Positions 24,236-35,362 of a stretch of DNA of 64,000 nucleotides are shown here, piece by piece (within the stretch, counting starts at the first letter, position 1; every line of letters starts with the position of its first letter). Position numbers and translations under genes: made by a program. Below the pieces are notes generated by a model. It was not told where the DNA came from. It did no database searches and was given only the letters and a program-made list of their open reading frames with translations. Source of the DNA: Serratia symbiotica (lineage in GTDB: Bacteria > Pseudomonadota > Gammaproteobacteria > Enterobacterales > Enterobacteriaceae); assembly GCA_900155695.1 (NCBI GenBank), contig FUHL01000001.1:682001-746000 (forward strand), read 5' to 3'.

Positions 24236-25543
24236 ATGCATAAATTAAGTCACGCTATTGTTCGTCCAACTATAAGATTAAAACTGATAAATATACTTAT
24301 TATCTATAAATAAACTATTACACTAATATTAGTATAGAGCTAAAAACTTATGATACATAATCTGTATTAAAAATTAGGTATGCATTTCTATTGCTAGAAT
24401 AGTCTATGATATTTTAAATTTTGCAATTTAACAAATATTTTTTTAAAAAATATATATGATAACTAAAATTACTATCTCATATATAGTCATCTTTTATTAT
24501 GCTTTTATATTATATAATCTATATAAAATTTTTTTATTGATAAAGCATTTTATAATAAAACTATAAAGGTACTCTTGTGAGAGTATTTAAATATCAAATT
24601 AGATCAATTAAATATTTAAAATTTTTCCAAATGAATACTTCTCAAATATTTAAATGCCTATATTTATTGTCTAAAATATATATTTGCATAAATATTTTAT
24701 TATTCATCAATATTTATATAGCACGAAGATTATATCTTTGTTAAAAATATAAATTTAAGTAAGATTTATTCTGCGGCTAATAAACTTATATAATAATGAA
24801 CGCGAGTTTTTATATCTTATCAGCCAAATGATTTGTTAAATAATGTAAATAATAATACTTTTTATTGTATGTTTTAGATTAAGCTAGAAGTCATAACAGA
24901 ATCATAATAATCGTCTAAGCATTAATGAGAAAATATAATACATGCCATGCGTAATGTTGGATTCACTAATTATACGATTGATCTATCTGTAATGCAATGT
25001 TATTACTACGTTGGTTTATCAACGTTACAATGTCATAATTACAAATTTATAAATATTTAGATCTAGAAAATAACCAAGCTAATATAGCTACTTAAAAACA
25101 TTTTTAAGCGATATATTTTCTTACACATTATATACATAGGATGACTACAGTTTACAGCCACACAATAAAAACTGAGTGTATCAATAAATATGATAGCAGT
25201 AACTAATGTTAAAAAGTCATATGATTATTATCATCTGCAGAAAAATATAGAGGACATGATTGTTTGTAATCAACAATGTAGATTATACAAAATTGAACTT
25301 AGAACTAGGTAATAGTGTTTACCACTGTTACATTAGTTTCCGCTATTCTAAAGTCAATTAGATTAGCAGAATCGTTAGGTGGTATAAAATTTTCTGTATA
25401 AAATAAAAACATCATCTATGCACGCTATAATAACGTGGATAACCATAATTACTTGAAATAACATGCTGCGCATTTACGTGCATATTTAATATAATCAAAA
25501 CTTGATTGCCGATCGAAAATTTGCTTTTAGATGTTGGCAATGA
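24236..25543 (+). pseudogene. metB: metB fossil, cystathionine gamma-synthase
   Basis: An ATG at 24236 preceded by AAGGAC starts 'MHKLSHAIVRP' (family 'MTRKQATIAVRSG'). Near the end the three frames together give 'YHLQKN', 'IEDMIVCNQQC', 'LNLELGN' (LSFELDG), 'RLAESLGGIKFS' (TLAESLGGVESL) and finally 'NLIADRKFAFRCWQ' before TGA 25541 (DLIADLENGFRAANKG). Size (about 1.3 kb) fits a full 386-codon gene with insertions and frameshifts. It lies directly upstream of metL, as in the metBL operon. The methionine-branch transsulfuration step is lost at this locus. Confidence 0.78.
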
Positions 25544-26987
25544 AGTAAATATAAATGCAATTGAGGTAGCAGATCTGATTAATACACGTCAACTACATAA
25601 GTTTGGCGGCAGCAGCTTAGTAGATGTAAACTGTTATCTGCGTGTAGCTACTATTATGGCTGAATATAGTCAACTGGATGACATAATAGTAGTTTCAGCC
25701 GCTGGAAATACAACTAATCAGTTAATTGATTGGATAAAATTTGTCCAAGTAGGAGATCGCCTCTCTGCTAATCAGATACAGCAAGCGATTCACTATTATC
25801 ATAGTGAATTGATTAGTGGTTTGTTGCCACAGGAGATGGCAGGACCTTTAATCAATGAATTTACACATGATTTAGAGTCTTTACAGGTATTACTGTGCAA
25901 TAATTTTACTGATGCTAGCTATGCCGAAGTAGTGGGTTATGGTGAAATTTGGTCAGCGCGTTTGATGGCAGCAGTCCTTAATAAGCAGAATATGCAATCA
26001 GTATGGCTTGATGCACGTAATTTTCTGTGTGCGGAGCGAGCTGCACAACCTCAGATAGATAAGAGACGTTCTTACCCTTTGCTAAAAAAGTTGCTAATAC
26101 AGTATACGGGTTATCGTCTGATAGTGACTGGATTTATTGCACGTAATTACGCTGGTGAAACTGTGCTATTAGGACGTAACGGTAGCGATTATTCTGCAAC
26201 TCAGATTGCAGTTTTAGCTGGTGTAATGCGTGTAACAATCTGGAGCAATGTAGCTGGAGTCTACAGCGCTGATCCGCGTAAGGTAAAAGATGCCTGTCTT
26301 CTTCCATTATTGCGATTAGATGAAGCCAGTGAGTTAGCGCGTCTAGCAGCACCAGTGCTGCATACTCGAACGTTACAGCCCGTGTCTAGTAGCAATATCG
26401 AGCTCCAACTACGTTCTAGTTATCAACCTAAAGAAGGCTCTACGCGTATTGATCGCATGCTTTTACCTACTATAGGTGTCAAGATGATTACAAGTCACGA
26501 TGAAATCTGTCTAATAGAATTATCTATTGCTAGTCAATATGATTTCATGCTAGCACAACAAGACCTACATTGTATATTACAACGTTCACAAATTAAACCA
26601 TTAGCTCTCAACCTCTATCGAGATCGTAATCTAGTACAGTTATGTTATACCAATGAAGTAGCTAATTCAGTTCTTGGAATTTTACAGGACCAAGCTATTC
26701 CTGGTAAACTTGAATTACGCAAGGGTCTAGCACTAGTAGCAATGGTAGGTGTCGATGTAACTAAAAATATATTACACAGGTATCGCTTTTACCAGCAATT
26801 GCAAAATCAACCAGTTGAGTTTTTCTGGCATGCAGAAGATTGCATAAGCTTGGTGGCAGTACTACGCCAGCGACCAACGCGAATATTTATGCAAAAATTG
26901 CACAAGAGCTTGTTCTGTACAGAACAACGCATTGGTTTGGCATGTTTTAGAAAAGGTAATATTTACCACATTCGTAAAAAGTATTGA
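25506..26987 (+). CDS. metL: MetL remnant: aspartokinase II domain only
   Basis: The aspartokinase half of the bifunctional aspartokinase/homoserine dehydrogenase II. Open for 494 codons. 'RQLHKFGGSSLVDVNCYLRV' (Lys and Gly-Gly-Ser-Ser nucleotide site), 'YAEVVGYGEIWSARLMAAVL', 'TGFIARN', 'GRNGSDYSATQIA' and 'VWSNVAGVYSADPRKV'-type blocks are intact, then the ACT-like region. The frame stops at 'RIGLACFRKGNI', exactly where the dehydrogenase NAD motif (GKGNIGSRW) begins. The homologous start falls at ATA 25551. Upstream codons to TTG 25506 overlap the metB 3' end in another frame, so the true start is uncertain. The product could serve DAP/lysine synthesis for the wall. It may alternatively be a young pseudogene. 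Confidence 0.75.
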   Translation: MPIENLLLDVGNEVNINAIEVADLINTRQLHKFGGSSLVDVNCYLRVATIMAEYSQLDDIIVVSAAGNTTNQLIDWIKFVQVGDRLSANQIQQAIHYYHSELISGLLPQEMAGPLINEFTHDLESLQVLLCNNFTDASYAEVVGYGEIWSARLMAAVLNKQNMQSVWLDARNFLCAERAAQPQIDKRRSYPLLKKLLIQYTGYRLIVTGFIARNYAGETVLLGRNGSDYSATQIAVLAGVMRVTIWSNVAGVYSADPRKVKDACLLPLLRLDEASELARLAAPVLHTRTLQPVSSSNIELQLRSSYQPKEGSTRIDRMLLPTIGVKMITSHDEICLIELSIASQYDFMLAQQDLHCILQRSQIKPLALNLYRDRNLVQLCYTNEVANSVLGILQDQAIPGKLELRKGLALVAMVGVDVTKNILHRYRFYQQLQNQPVEFFWHAEDCISLVAVLRQRPTRIFMQKLHKSLFCTEQRIGLACFRKGNIYHIRKKY

Positions 26988-27703
26988 TAGGAATATTGAA
27001 CCCTAATGCAGACTTAAAAGTAGCCGTTAGTAATAGTATATAGCTCAATATGAGAGTTTACTCTATAATAGTACAGTGGACATAACTTCTTTACAATAAA
27101 ATATGTACCGAAAACATATGCAATGATTTTCTTCAAAAAATGTCATCCATTACATCATCATTACCATTAATACTTATCTTCTTGTCAACTGTAGTGTTAG
27201 ATTTCTACGATAGTTACTATAGCATCATACTATCAATCCACAGTGTTTTAGCACTATATTTCATTGACTTAAGAGCGCGATAGTCTCATAGTATAACTAC
27301 AAGCGATTAACCATTAGTCCGAATGTAATGTATAAATTTATAATTTTATCGTGCCAGGTTAATGGATAGCATTGAGTCTAAAATATCGATCAGGTTTTTA
27401 TATAGAATCGATTTTTTAAAAAGTAAAATCATCTATTTTTTTAAAACTAACCTGTATCAGAATACACTATATCTTTTTTACGTTATTAAAACATAGGACA
27501 TCACCGTGCTTTAATTATTATGTAAAACTCTATAAGTCAAAAAGTGAAAATATTTAATATAAGTAAGAATATTTCTTAACTAAATATAATGCCAGTATCA
27601 TATTTTATATCAGCTTGTAATATTCCAATGCGGAAAAACTTTGCACTATATTACGCAAAATGGCAAGGACTCATTATATTAACAATAAAGTGTAGAGAAC
27701 TAA
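26988..27703. other. Gap: eroded homoserine dehydrogenase/dam region
   Basis: About 716 bases, shorter than the 1.05 kb needed for the MetL dehydrogenase domain, so part has been deleted. A short frame near 27018 ('KVAVSNS') could be a dehydrogenase trace. Near 27640 'MRKNFALYYAK' could echo the Dam C-terminus, because dam precedes rpe in E. coli. Both are too weak to call. Confidence 0.35.
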
Positions 27704-28381
27704 ATGAAAGATTTTTTAATTTCCCCGTCTATTCTATCAGCTGATTGCGCTAGATTAGGTGAAGATACTGCCAATATGTTAGCATCAGGTGGCGATATGG
27801 TTCATTTCGATGTCATGGATAACCACTATGTGCCGAATTTAACCATGGGTCCAATGGTCTGTAAAGCGCTACGTAATTACGGAATTACTGCACCGATTGA
27901 TGTACACTTAATGGTAAAACCTGTAGATCGGATTATACCTGATTTTGCTAAGGCTGGTGCGACTTATATCACAGTCCATCCTGAAACATCCGAACATCTT
28001 GATCGCACCCTACAAATTATAAAAGATTATGGCTGTAAGGCTGGAGTGGCTTTTAATCCAGCAACTTCTCTGAGTTACCTTGACTACGTCATAGATAAAA
28101 TCGATCTAATTCTATTAATGTCTGTAAATCCAGGATTTGGACATCAGTCATTTATTCGCAGTAACTTGAGTAAGTTATGTCAAGCACGTAAGTTGATCGA
28201 TATAAGTGGTAACTATATTCACCTAGCAATTGATGGGGGAGTTAAAGTAGATAATCTTTCTGAAATTGCTGATGCGGGTGCCAATATGTTCGTTGTAGGA
28301 TCAGCAATTTTTAATACTAAAAATTATCAAAAAGTCATTAACACAATGCGCAAGATCTTAGATCAAATTACTCATAGCTGA
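27704..28381 (+). CDS. rpe: Rpe, ribulose-phosphate 3-epimerase
   Basis: TIM-barrel enzyme of the pentose phosphate pathway, interconverting ribulose-5-P and xylulose-5-P. 225 residues. The first strand is '[16 protein letters not shown]', the metal and catalytic residues lie in '[17 protein letters not shown]' and '[10 protein letters not shown]', '[14 protein letters not shown]' is the phosphate-side loop, and '[11 protein letters not shown]' carries the second Asp. GHQ replaces the usual GGQ. Followed by the dead gph and trpS, the enterobacterial dam-rpe-gph-trpS order. Confidence 0.97.
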   Translation: MKDFLISPSILSADCARLGEDTANMLASGGDMVHFDVMDNHYVPNLTMGPMVCKALRNYGITAPIDVHLMVKPVDRIIPDFAKAGATYITVHPETSEHLDRTLQIIKDYGCKAGVAFNPATSLSYLDYVIDKIDLILLMSVNPGFGHQSFIRSNLSKLCQARKLIDISGNYIHLAIDGGVKVDNLSEIADAGANMFVVGSAIFNTKNYQKVINTMRKILDQITHS

Positions 28382-29010
28382 TATTGATGCTGTCTACGCT
28401 TGTGCTTTAATTTATCTACTATGTTAGTAGTTCATAGTATAGTTTTAACTTCCAAAGAAGTTAAGTCTTTGACTTAATTATCTTTCACTAAATGAGTCAA
28501 TAGTAATGACAATAACAAGATAATCATGCGCAATAATAATATGCAGTAAATGTACAAAATAATATAAATCATTCAGTGAGATTTTAAGTCATATTTATAA
28601 AAATGATCAATAGCAATGTTTGATATTGTTAGCAAGTCAAAAACAGGTAAATATATTTAGCTGTATAATTTTATCTATTGGTCTCGTAATGAATAATTAT
28701 ACGCAGTCTCTTTCCCTATAATGCTATCTATAATTTACTCATAACTAATCTTAAATACTAATGAAATAAGACGTTACTATAAAAAATGAAAAATGTATAG
28801 CATCAATTCTATCTAGAATTGAGTTCATGTGTATCTTAAATTATATAGACATATCATCACTTTGCAATTTATACAAGGCTATTGCATTCGCATAAGGGAT
28901 GAAATTTATTTATCAGAATCGTATGGTTACAATTTTATTTTGTCAATATCCTGTAGAGACCAGCACTATATACTATAATATTCTATAAATTTCTTCCTAA
29001 TTGTAATCCT
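28382..29010 (+). pseudogene. gph: gph fossil, phosphoglycolate phosphatase
   Basis: Between rpe and trpS, the place of gph in E. coli. Near the end, one frame reads 'SESYGYNFILSISCRDQHYIL', a stop, then 'YSINFFLI', in register with '[31 protein letters not shown]'. Near the start 'CAL' and, after a shift, 'MLVVH' sit where the HAD motif 'VAFDLDGTLVDS' is expected. The span (about 630 bases) is a little under the 750 expected. Confidence 0.6.
28445..28477 (+). other. Two overlapping hairpins downstream of rpe
   Basis: TTAACTTC (28445-28452)/GAAGTTAA (28457-28464) with a CAAA loop, and TTAAGTC (28461-28467)/GACTTAA (28471-28477) with a TTT loop. They share four bases, so only one can form at a time. 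They lie 63-96 bases after the rpe stop, inside the gph fossil, and could end or stabilise the rpe mRNA. Confidence 0.4.
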
Positions 29011-29039
29011 ATTTTCTTTTAAAGAGTGGGACATAAAAC

Positions 29040-30038
29040 ATGAAAAAGCCTATCGTATTTAGCGGAATGCAGCCATCCGGTGAACTAACTATTGGCAACT
29101 ACATTGGTGCATTGCGTCAATGGATTAGCATGCAGGATGCATACGAATGCATATATTGCATTGTAGATCTACATGCTATCACTATGCGTCAAGATGCGAA
29201 GCAACTCCGTAAAGCTACAATGGATACATTGGCATTATACTTAGCTTGTGGCATCGATCCTAAAAAGAGCACTATCTTTATACAGTCACACGTACCCGAG
29301 CACATCCAACTGGGCTGGGTATTGAATTGCTATACCTATTTTGGTGAATTGAGTCGTATGACTCAGTTTAAGGATAAATCTACACGTTATGTAGACAATA
29401 TCAACGCAGGTCTATTTAGCTACCCTGTATTAATGGCAGCAGATATCCTACTGTATCAGACCCATTATGTTCCAGTTGGTGAAGATCAAAAACAGCATAT
29501 TGAATTAGTTCGCAATGTGAGTAAACGTTTTAACGCGCTGTATAGTGAAATATTTAAGGTTCCTAAACCATTGATTCCTCAATTCGGAGCGCGTATTATG
29601 TCATTACAAGAACCTCATAAGAAAATGTCTAAATCAGACCCTAATCGTAATAATGTTATAAGCTTGCTGGAAGATCTAAACACAGTAACTAAAAAAATTA
29701 AACATGCAATAACAGATTCTGAAAATCCACCGATTATTCGTTATGATATAGTCAATAAAGCAGGTGTTTCTAACTTGCTCAATATTCTATCAGGTATAAC
29801 GGGAAGAAGCATTATTCATTTAGAGAATGAGTTTACCGATCAGATGTACAGCCAACTAAAAAGTGCAGTATCAGCAGCTTTATACGGTATGTTAAGAGAA
29901 TTGCAAAAAAATTATAACAGCTTACGCAAAGATGAAGTTTACTTGCAACAAGTAATATACGAAGGGGCTCGTAAAGCACGTATCAGCGCCAAGGAAACAT
30001 TGACGAAGGTCTATCAGACCATTGGGTTTGTAGAGTGA
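29040..30038 (+). CDS. trpS: TrpS, tryptophanyl-tRNA synthetase
   Basis: Class I synthetase, 332 residues (E. coli 334). HIGH-type motif '[14 protein letters not shown]', '[13 protein letters not shown]' with '[13 protein letters not shown]' for tryptophan and dimer contacts, and KMSKS loop '[12 protein letters not shown]'. A 'GAGTGGG' sequence lies about 12 bases before the ATG. Its own expression must not depend on the dead gph. Confidence 0.98.
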   Translation: MKKPIVFSGMQPSGELTIGNYIGALRQWISMQDAYECIYCIVDLHAITMRQDAKQLRKATMDTLALYLACGIDPKKSTIFIQSHVPEHIQLGWVLNCYTYFGELSRMTQFKDKSTRYVDNINAGLFSYPVLMAADILLYQTHYVPVGEDQKQHIELVRNVSKRFNALYSEIFKVPKPLIPQFGARIMSLQEPHKKMSKSDPNRNNVISLLEDLNTVTKKIKHAITDSENPPIIRYDIVNKAGVSNLLNILSGITGRSIIHLENEFTDQMYSQLKSAVSAALYGMLRELQKNYNSLRKDEVYLQQVIYEGARKARISAKETLTKVYQTIGFVE

Positions 30039-31168
30039 CCATGACAAAAGATATAGTCAAATGAGTATTTTGGTGTATTTGCGAAAAAATTGGGTATGTT
30101 GATACTCAATTTTATCATTTTTCTAGTATAAGAATGAATAGCCTTAAAATGTTATCGCACGTTGATTTCATAATGTGAATTAATATCAGATGATAACTAC
30201 CAAAGACACATAAATTATTATATTTATACTTATAAGTTTTAATGATTATTTATACTTATGAAGTGTTGCGTAGAATATTATTAAATATCTCATAAAGATA
30301 ATATGACACATTTCTAATCCCAAGAAATATTAATTAATTTAATGTATTAAACAACTATATAATATGAATCATTTATTATAAATAAAATATCTATTTAAAC
30401 AGCGAGTGTAAATTAGATTTAATTTAAGTAGCATCATGACGCTAAATAACATATTGCTTTTTGCGATTTATAATAATAAATTCTATTGCATAAAGAGAAA
30501 GTCAAATTAATAGATCTTTTTAAGATAACGTAATTCATAAAATAAAATAGCTCCAATTTTATTTTTATGAATTAAGAATTCATCGATTCGATTATTATAT
30601 ATAAGCATTGATTGGATCTTATTAATATAGTTATCTTAACCATTCTTTTTTAATATATTAAAACTATTTATTGATTTAAGTATTACATAATGTATAGGAT
30701 AAATTAAAAATTTATAAGAACTAATCTTCTTGATTTGATGCTTGTGATTATATATTTTAGTAATTATTTATTAATTGTTTACTGAAAAATATTATGAGGA
30801 GGATAAAAACCTCTATTTATAGGTATTACAAACGATAGAATAGTTGAATTTTATTAAATTTAATACAATGAATTTTATGGTTAAAGGATAAAAGTTCGTA
30901 GTCAGTTGATGTTATGTATCCTCAAAAAGATAATGTTGATCTCCGTTATTAGTTGATGATAAATCATATGAGTCAAAAGAGGTATTGATCGATATATAGT
31001 TATGATTTTTAAATACTGCTTTAAAACATTGCTACTATTTATTTTTAAGTTATCAAAGAATAATTTTCGCATTAAAATTTCTACCATACTTATATGAATA
31101 AAGTAATTTAATTCTTCACGTAAATGAAATAACAGTAATATCGCCACTAATTTACTTACACTAATAAT
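30039..31168. other. A+T-rich gap, leuT and proM absent
   Basis: About 1.1 kb. A 7-bp inverted repeat TGAGTAT (30062-30068)/ATACTCA (30102-30108) follows trpS and might aid termination. On the minus strand, downstream of tRNA-His, E. coli has leuT and proM. No trace of either cloverleaf was found at 30900-31168. Confidence 0.45.
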
Positions 31169-31245
31169 TGGGGTGGCTAATGGGAATCGAACCCACGACA
31201 ACTGGAATCACAATCCAGGGCTCTACCAACTGAGCTATAGCCACC
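31169..31245 (-). tRNA. hisR: tRNA-His(GTG)
   Basis: Near-identical to E. coli hisR. Acceptor begins GGTGGCTA (the extra G-1 opposite C73 is encoded), anticodon arm CTGGA-TTGTGAT-TCCAG with anticodon GTG, CCA encoded. It is 56 bases downstream of tRNA-Arg on the same strand, the argX-hisR order. Confidence 0.98.
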
Positions 31246-31301
31246 ATAATATATTATTATATTAATAATATCACTATTGCAGATACTGAATTTCAAAAAA
31301 A

Positions 31302-31378
31302 TGGTACGCCCAACAGGATTCGAACCTGAGGCCTCTGTCTTCGGAGGACAGTGCTCTATCCAACTGAGCTATGGGCGC
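31302..31378 (-). tRNA. argX: tRNA-Arg(CCG)
   Basis: Cloverleaf on the minus strand: acceptor GCGCCCA/TGGGCGT (first pair G-U), anticodon arm CTGTC-CTCCGAA-GACAG with anticodon CCG, CCA encoded. A dead yifK lies upstream and hisR downstream, exactly the enterobacterial yifK-argX-hisR layout. Confidence 0.97.
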
Positions 31379-31479
31379 ATAATTTTTTATATGGTAAATA
31401 TTACGTATGTGCCCTACTACTGTCTAGTACATTTACAGAAATATTTTTTATGTGATCACGATTGTCTATAGTTTCATTA

Positions 31480-32695
31480 CATGATGTTTCCTTTTAATAC
31501 TAAATGTAAAATAGGCAGTGCCTTACGAAGGAAAAGAAGATGCACCTAACGAGTAGAGAAAAATGTGTATCCAAATTTATCTCCATACCAATCAGTACAA
31601 ACAATATAAAAGCTATAGTTAAAATTTATATACGAAAATAAAATAGGCTTAAAGTTATGGACTTACATCGCTTCTTTAATCATAAGCTTCGCTCAATTAA
31701 AAATTGATCATTGACACTATAAACTATAGTACCATATATAAAAAGCTGTTTCATCGTAGCTAGAGCATAACATATGCCTATCTCTATATATTTCGCCTAT
31801 TAGAGACGAATAGCGAAGCAGTTAACACTACCAAGTTCATAATTCTAGTAGTAGATTGCAACCTTACATGCGAGTCGGCACACACGAGCACGAGCTTTCT
31901 TCAGCTCTAATATTATTCCATAGTCATAGGGTCATAATAAAAAAGAAATAACATAGAAAAGGAGGATACGCCATAAGATATTGTTGATTACACGCGGTAT
32001 CATAACTTTCTTTTTTACTTCACTAACAGTTATTTATTCTAAATCCACTACGTGATAGATTGAAACTACAAGGCATAGCTAAAAAAGAAAGCCTGTTAAA
32101 CTGCTAGAAAAAGCCATCCACCGTCATTTATCAGATTAGAAACACTAATGGGCATAACTCTGTGTTTATAAGATAAAAAATTACTCTACGCCTGATTATC
32201 GTCATTATGATGACGGAAGAGATCTTAATCATAGCAAACTAACATTCCAGTTCGTCGTCTAACTACACAGCTAACATATTGGCTCACGCCACTATTATCG
32301 ATACAAGCAATGCAGATCTTTGCTGAGAGATCTATAGAAATAATTGCATATATACCACGATGACAGTAATTTAAGAAAAAATAACAACTATCCACATTAA
32401 CCAGTAGCTAGAAGCGGTTAAGTAGCCGAAAAGAGTTTTTATATTTATGCATGGCACATGTACCAATGAATGACTCTATAAATAACATCCCTCCTATAGA
32501 ATGCAAAATTCAAGAAGATAAATAACCTATCTATGATGATCTAATCTAGAAAATGCTGATAGATTTAACCCATGTCAACGTGTTTACAGAAGCCATAAAT
32601 AGACTAGCTTCTATAGTCCTTATAACTCTGATCAATTCAAGATATCTGTACTCAAACCGCAGATGTAATCTGCGAAGATTTTCTTGATAATCCAT
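31480..32695 (-). pseudogene. yifK: yifK fossil, amino-acid permease
   Basis: Minus strand from about 32660 reads 'RYLELIRVIRTIEASLFMAS' then 'VNTLTWVKSISIF' (YifK '[31 protein letters not shown]'), then 'IGGMLFIESFIGTCAMH' (MGEMLFLEPVTGSFAVYAH). After a shift comes 'GYLTASSYWLMWIVVIFS', a stop and 'ITVIVVYMQLFL' ([31 protein letters not shown]). Distal parts towards argX are unreadable, so that end is estimated. APC-family membrane transporter in relatives. Confidence 0.8.
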
Positions 32696-32699
32696 AAAT

Positions 32700-35322
32700 A
32701 CTTAATAATTTTTTGTATTTTTACAGAATTCGACCAATGTTCATAGTTATATAGTATAGAGTAATATTATAGTAAACAACTGTAGTTGAATGATATTCTA
32801 AAATATAGTCTTAAAGACAATTTCAAGGCTGATAGTGATCGTTATAAACTGAATTATATATAGGCTTTACTACTGTCATGTGATACATAGAAAATGTATT
32901 GAAGTCAGATCCGCTTATCTCTAATATAATTAGGCAGCATTGAAAGTATCCGATATATTTACTTTATATTTTACAACTGTTAAACCTTAGAGGTTACATC
33001 TTGATCAAGTTCAATATAAGATATTATAGGTATTTCTACTGCTCTTAGAGCGCATATAAATATATTTTATGTTTTTTATCATGCATTAGTATAAAAAGTA
33101 AACCTACTTCGTTAATCTTATAGCAATTCTGAATATTAAAACTTATTTGAAATAAGTATGTTTTACTAGTTCCATATATTCTTCCGGGCAAGAAATAGTT
33201 ATCTTGATTTATATCATCCCATTCAATTTTTCACTGATCGATAACACAATGCTATTTTTATAGTTATTACCCCGAATGAACATCACGGAAAATTAATAAT
33301 TATTGAATATACTACTGCAGTAGTATATTCTTTATAACTGATTGAATTCTAATAAGATTATGAAAAACTTGTATTTCGTTTACTTGCGCGCATGGCATGC
33401 ATATATAAATATACTTTTGTTTGAGTTTTATTATTTATTATATTTATTACTCCAATGTCATTCTGCTTCAATTAACTTTCGTGCAATATCATGAAATATC
33501 TATAACTAGCTATGACATAGTTATAGATTAATAATCTAGCTCTTTTCTATCGATGATGACACTTAGTACAGAATATTAATATTAAAAGTATGATATTATC
33601 TCATACATGCCTAATAATAACTTCTTTGAGTAATATAGATTATAAAAGCATTATGATATTATTTAATGCTTACATCTTTATAATTACCTAAATTAAATGC
33701 ATAAAATTATATACTAATACTGAATCATATTTTAATGGTTAATAATGACTAATTACGTATTGCTATTACATATCGATAAAACTATAGAATCTTTATAAAG
33801 TAATTGGTAAAACTACATAAATTAAAATAAATACCATTTTGTACATCATATCAATACAATAAGTATACTTTTAATAATATTAATATAATGAGTAAAGTGT
33901 TAAAATAAAATTAACAAACCAGTGTAGTTGATAATAATAAATATTATGCTTAATACGATTTTCCTATAGAAAAACGCAATCAAAATAGATCTTACTTGAT
34001 ATTACTCAAGATGTTTTGATTCACGGAAATTCCGATGTTGCATAAAAATAAGTATAGTGCAAATTGAAATAATTTTATTTATTGTTCTATAAATAGTTCA
34101 AATAAAAATCCTATCTTTAATAATTGTACTATCAATGTTATGTAAATGATAAATAATACAATGCAACTTAAAAATTGCTTAAGTATATTATAATTAAAAA
34201 TATGATGTTACCCTTATAAGGGACAGCGATCTTACTAAATATACACTTCATTAGGTGAAATATTTTCTTATATATTTTATAAAAACTAAGTCTTTCTTGC
34301 GGAAGGCAGTAATATCAAAGGATATAATGGATATAGAGATCATCGTTTATTTCTTGTGATGCGCTTAAAATAGATTATATAAATCTTAAATTATGCATAT
34401 TAACATAACAAAAAATACATTATATGGATAATTATTTATAATGTTTCGATAATTATTTAAACTATATAAATATTGTTCATAATTAATCAGTTGTATTGTG
34501 CGCTACGATAATCAGTCGTTTTTATATCTAAACGAGATTATACTTATACACTAGAATATTACGTATATTAAGTGAGTGACTATCGAATCGACCTATCATA
34601 TTTTTTATATTGCTCCCTATCTAATGTCTATAGTGCATAGATTTACTTGCCTATGAATAATACATAGTTTTTTGTAGTAAAGCTTATTAATACCACGTAT
34701 AAATAATATAATATGCATTATTGGTATAGCAGACTATAACAAATAGTTATAGAACAATATTCTAATAACTCGATTATATAAAATTATCAATGGCATTATA
34801 TTAAAATTCAAGTACAATTCTAGGTCACCAAATAACTAATGAAATATATTTGCTAATAGTTTAAAATAACGTACCTTGTGTGAGTTATTTTCTAAATAAA
34901 AAATGAATGATTTATAATATAAGATATAAGTATATTTAATTAATATAATTTATTTCTAATGATATTAACAATGGTGGAATTTATTAAATAAACCAATAAG
35001 GTATTACTATTTAAGTATTAATAAAAATCTCTATTATAAGATACAATTTTATTTTTAGTAAAAAATTAGTAATGTTTTGCTATATCCTTATTTTAAGATA
35101 CATAAATCTAGTATAAGTTTATGTATGTAGTGTTTCATATTACCAACTACTTTTCGGTTGTTTTCTATAAAAATAATTAATTTTATTTATTTCAAATAAT
35201 CTTTTTAATAAATACTAATGATATTTATAAAATAATTAATCACTATTAGTCATGAGATGATTATACATTGTATAATAAATTTATATTTTCAATATACTCA
35301 CTTACAATTCCTAAGATAACTC
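32700..35322. other. A+T-rich gap where the ECA operon would lie
   Basis: E. coli carries the 12-gene wec/rff enterobacterial common antigen operon between rho and yifK. Here only about 2.6 kb remains, so most has been deleted. I tried wecA next to rho and wecG next to yifK and found no reliable match. 32700-33100 is less A+T-rich than 33700-35300. Confidence 0.45.
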
Positions 35323-35348
35323 AAACGCCACAACCCGATGTGGCGTTT
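35323..35348 (-). terminator. rho intrinsic-type terminator
   Basis: AAACGCCACA (35323-35332) and TGTGGCGTTT (35339-35348) form a perfect 10-bp stem with a 6-base loop, starting 15 bases after the rho stop on the minus strand. It is the most G+C-rich hairpin in its surroundings. Confidence 0.8.
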
Positions 35349-35362
35349 TAAACTTTACAGCG

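Noticed and set aside
30902-31201. 99-codon minus-strand frame starting in tRNA-His
   Set aside because: Its start lies within the tRNA gene and the composition is that of decayed spacer.
32700-35322. Fossils of wecA or wecG
   Set aside because: Only scattered single-residue agreements; not better than chance in such A+T-rich sequence.
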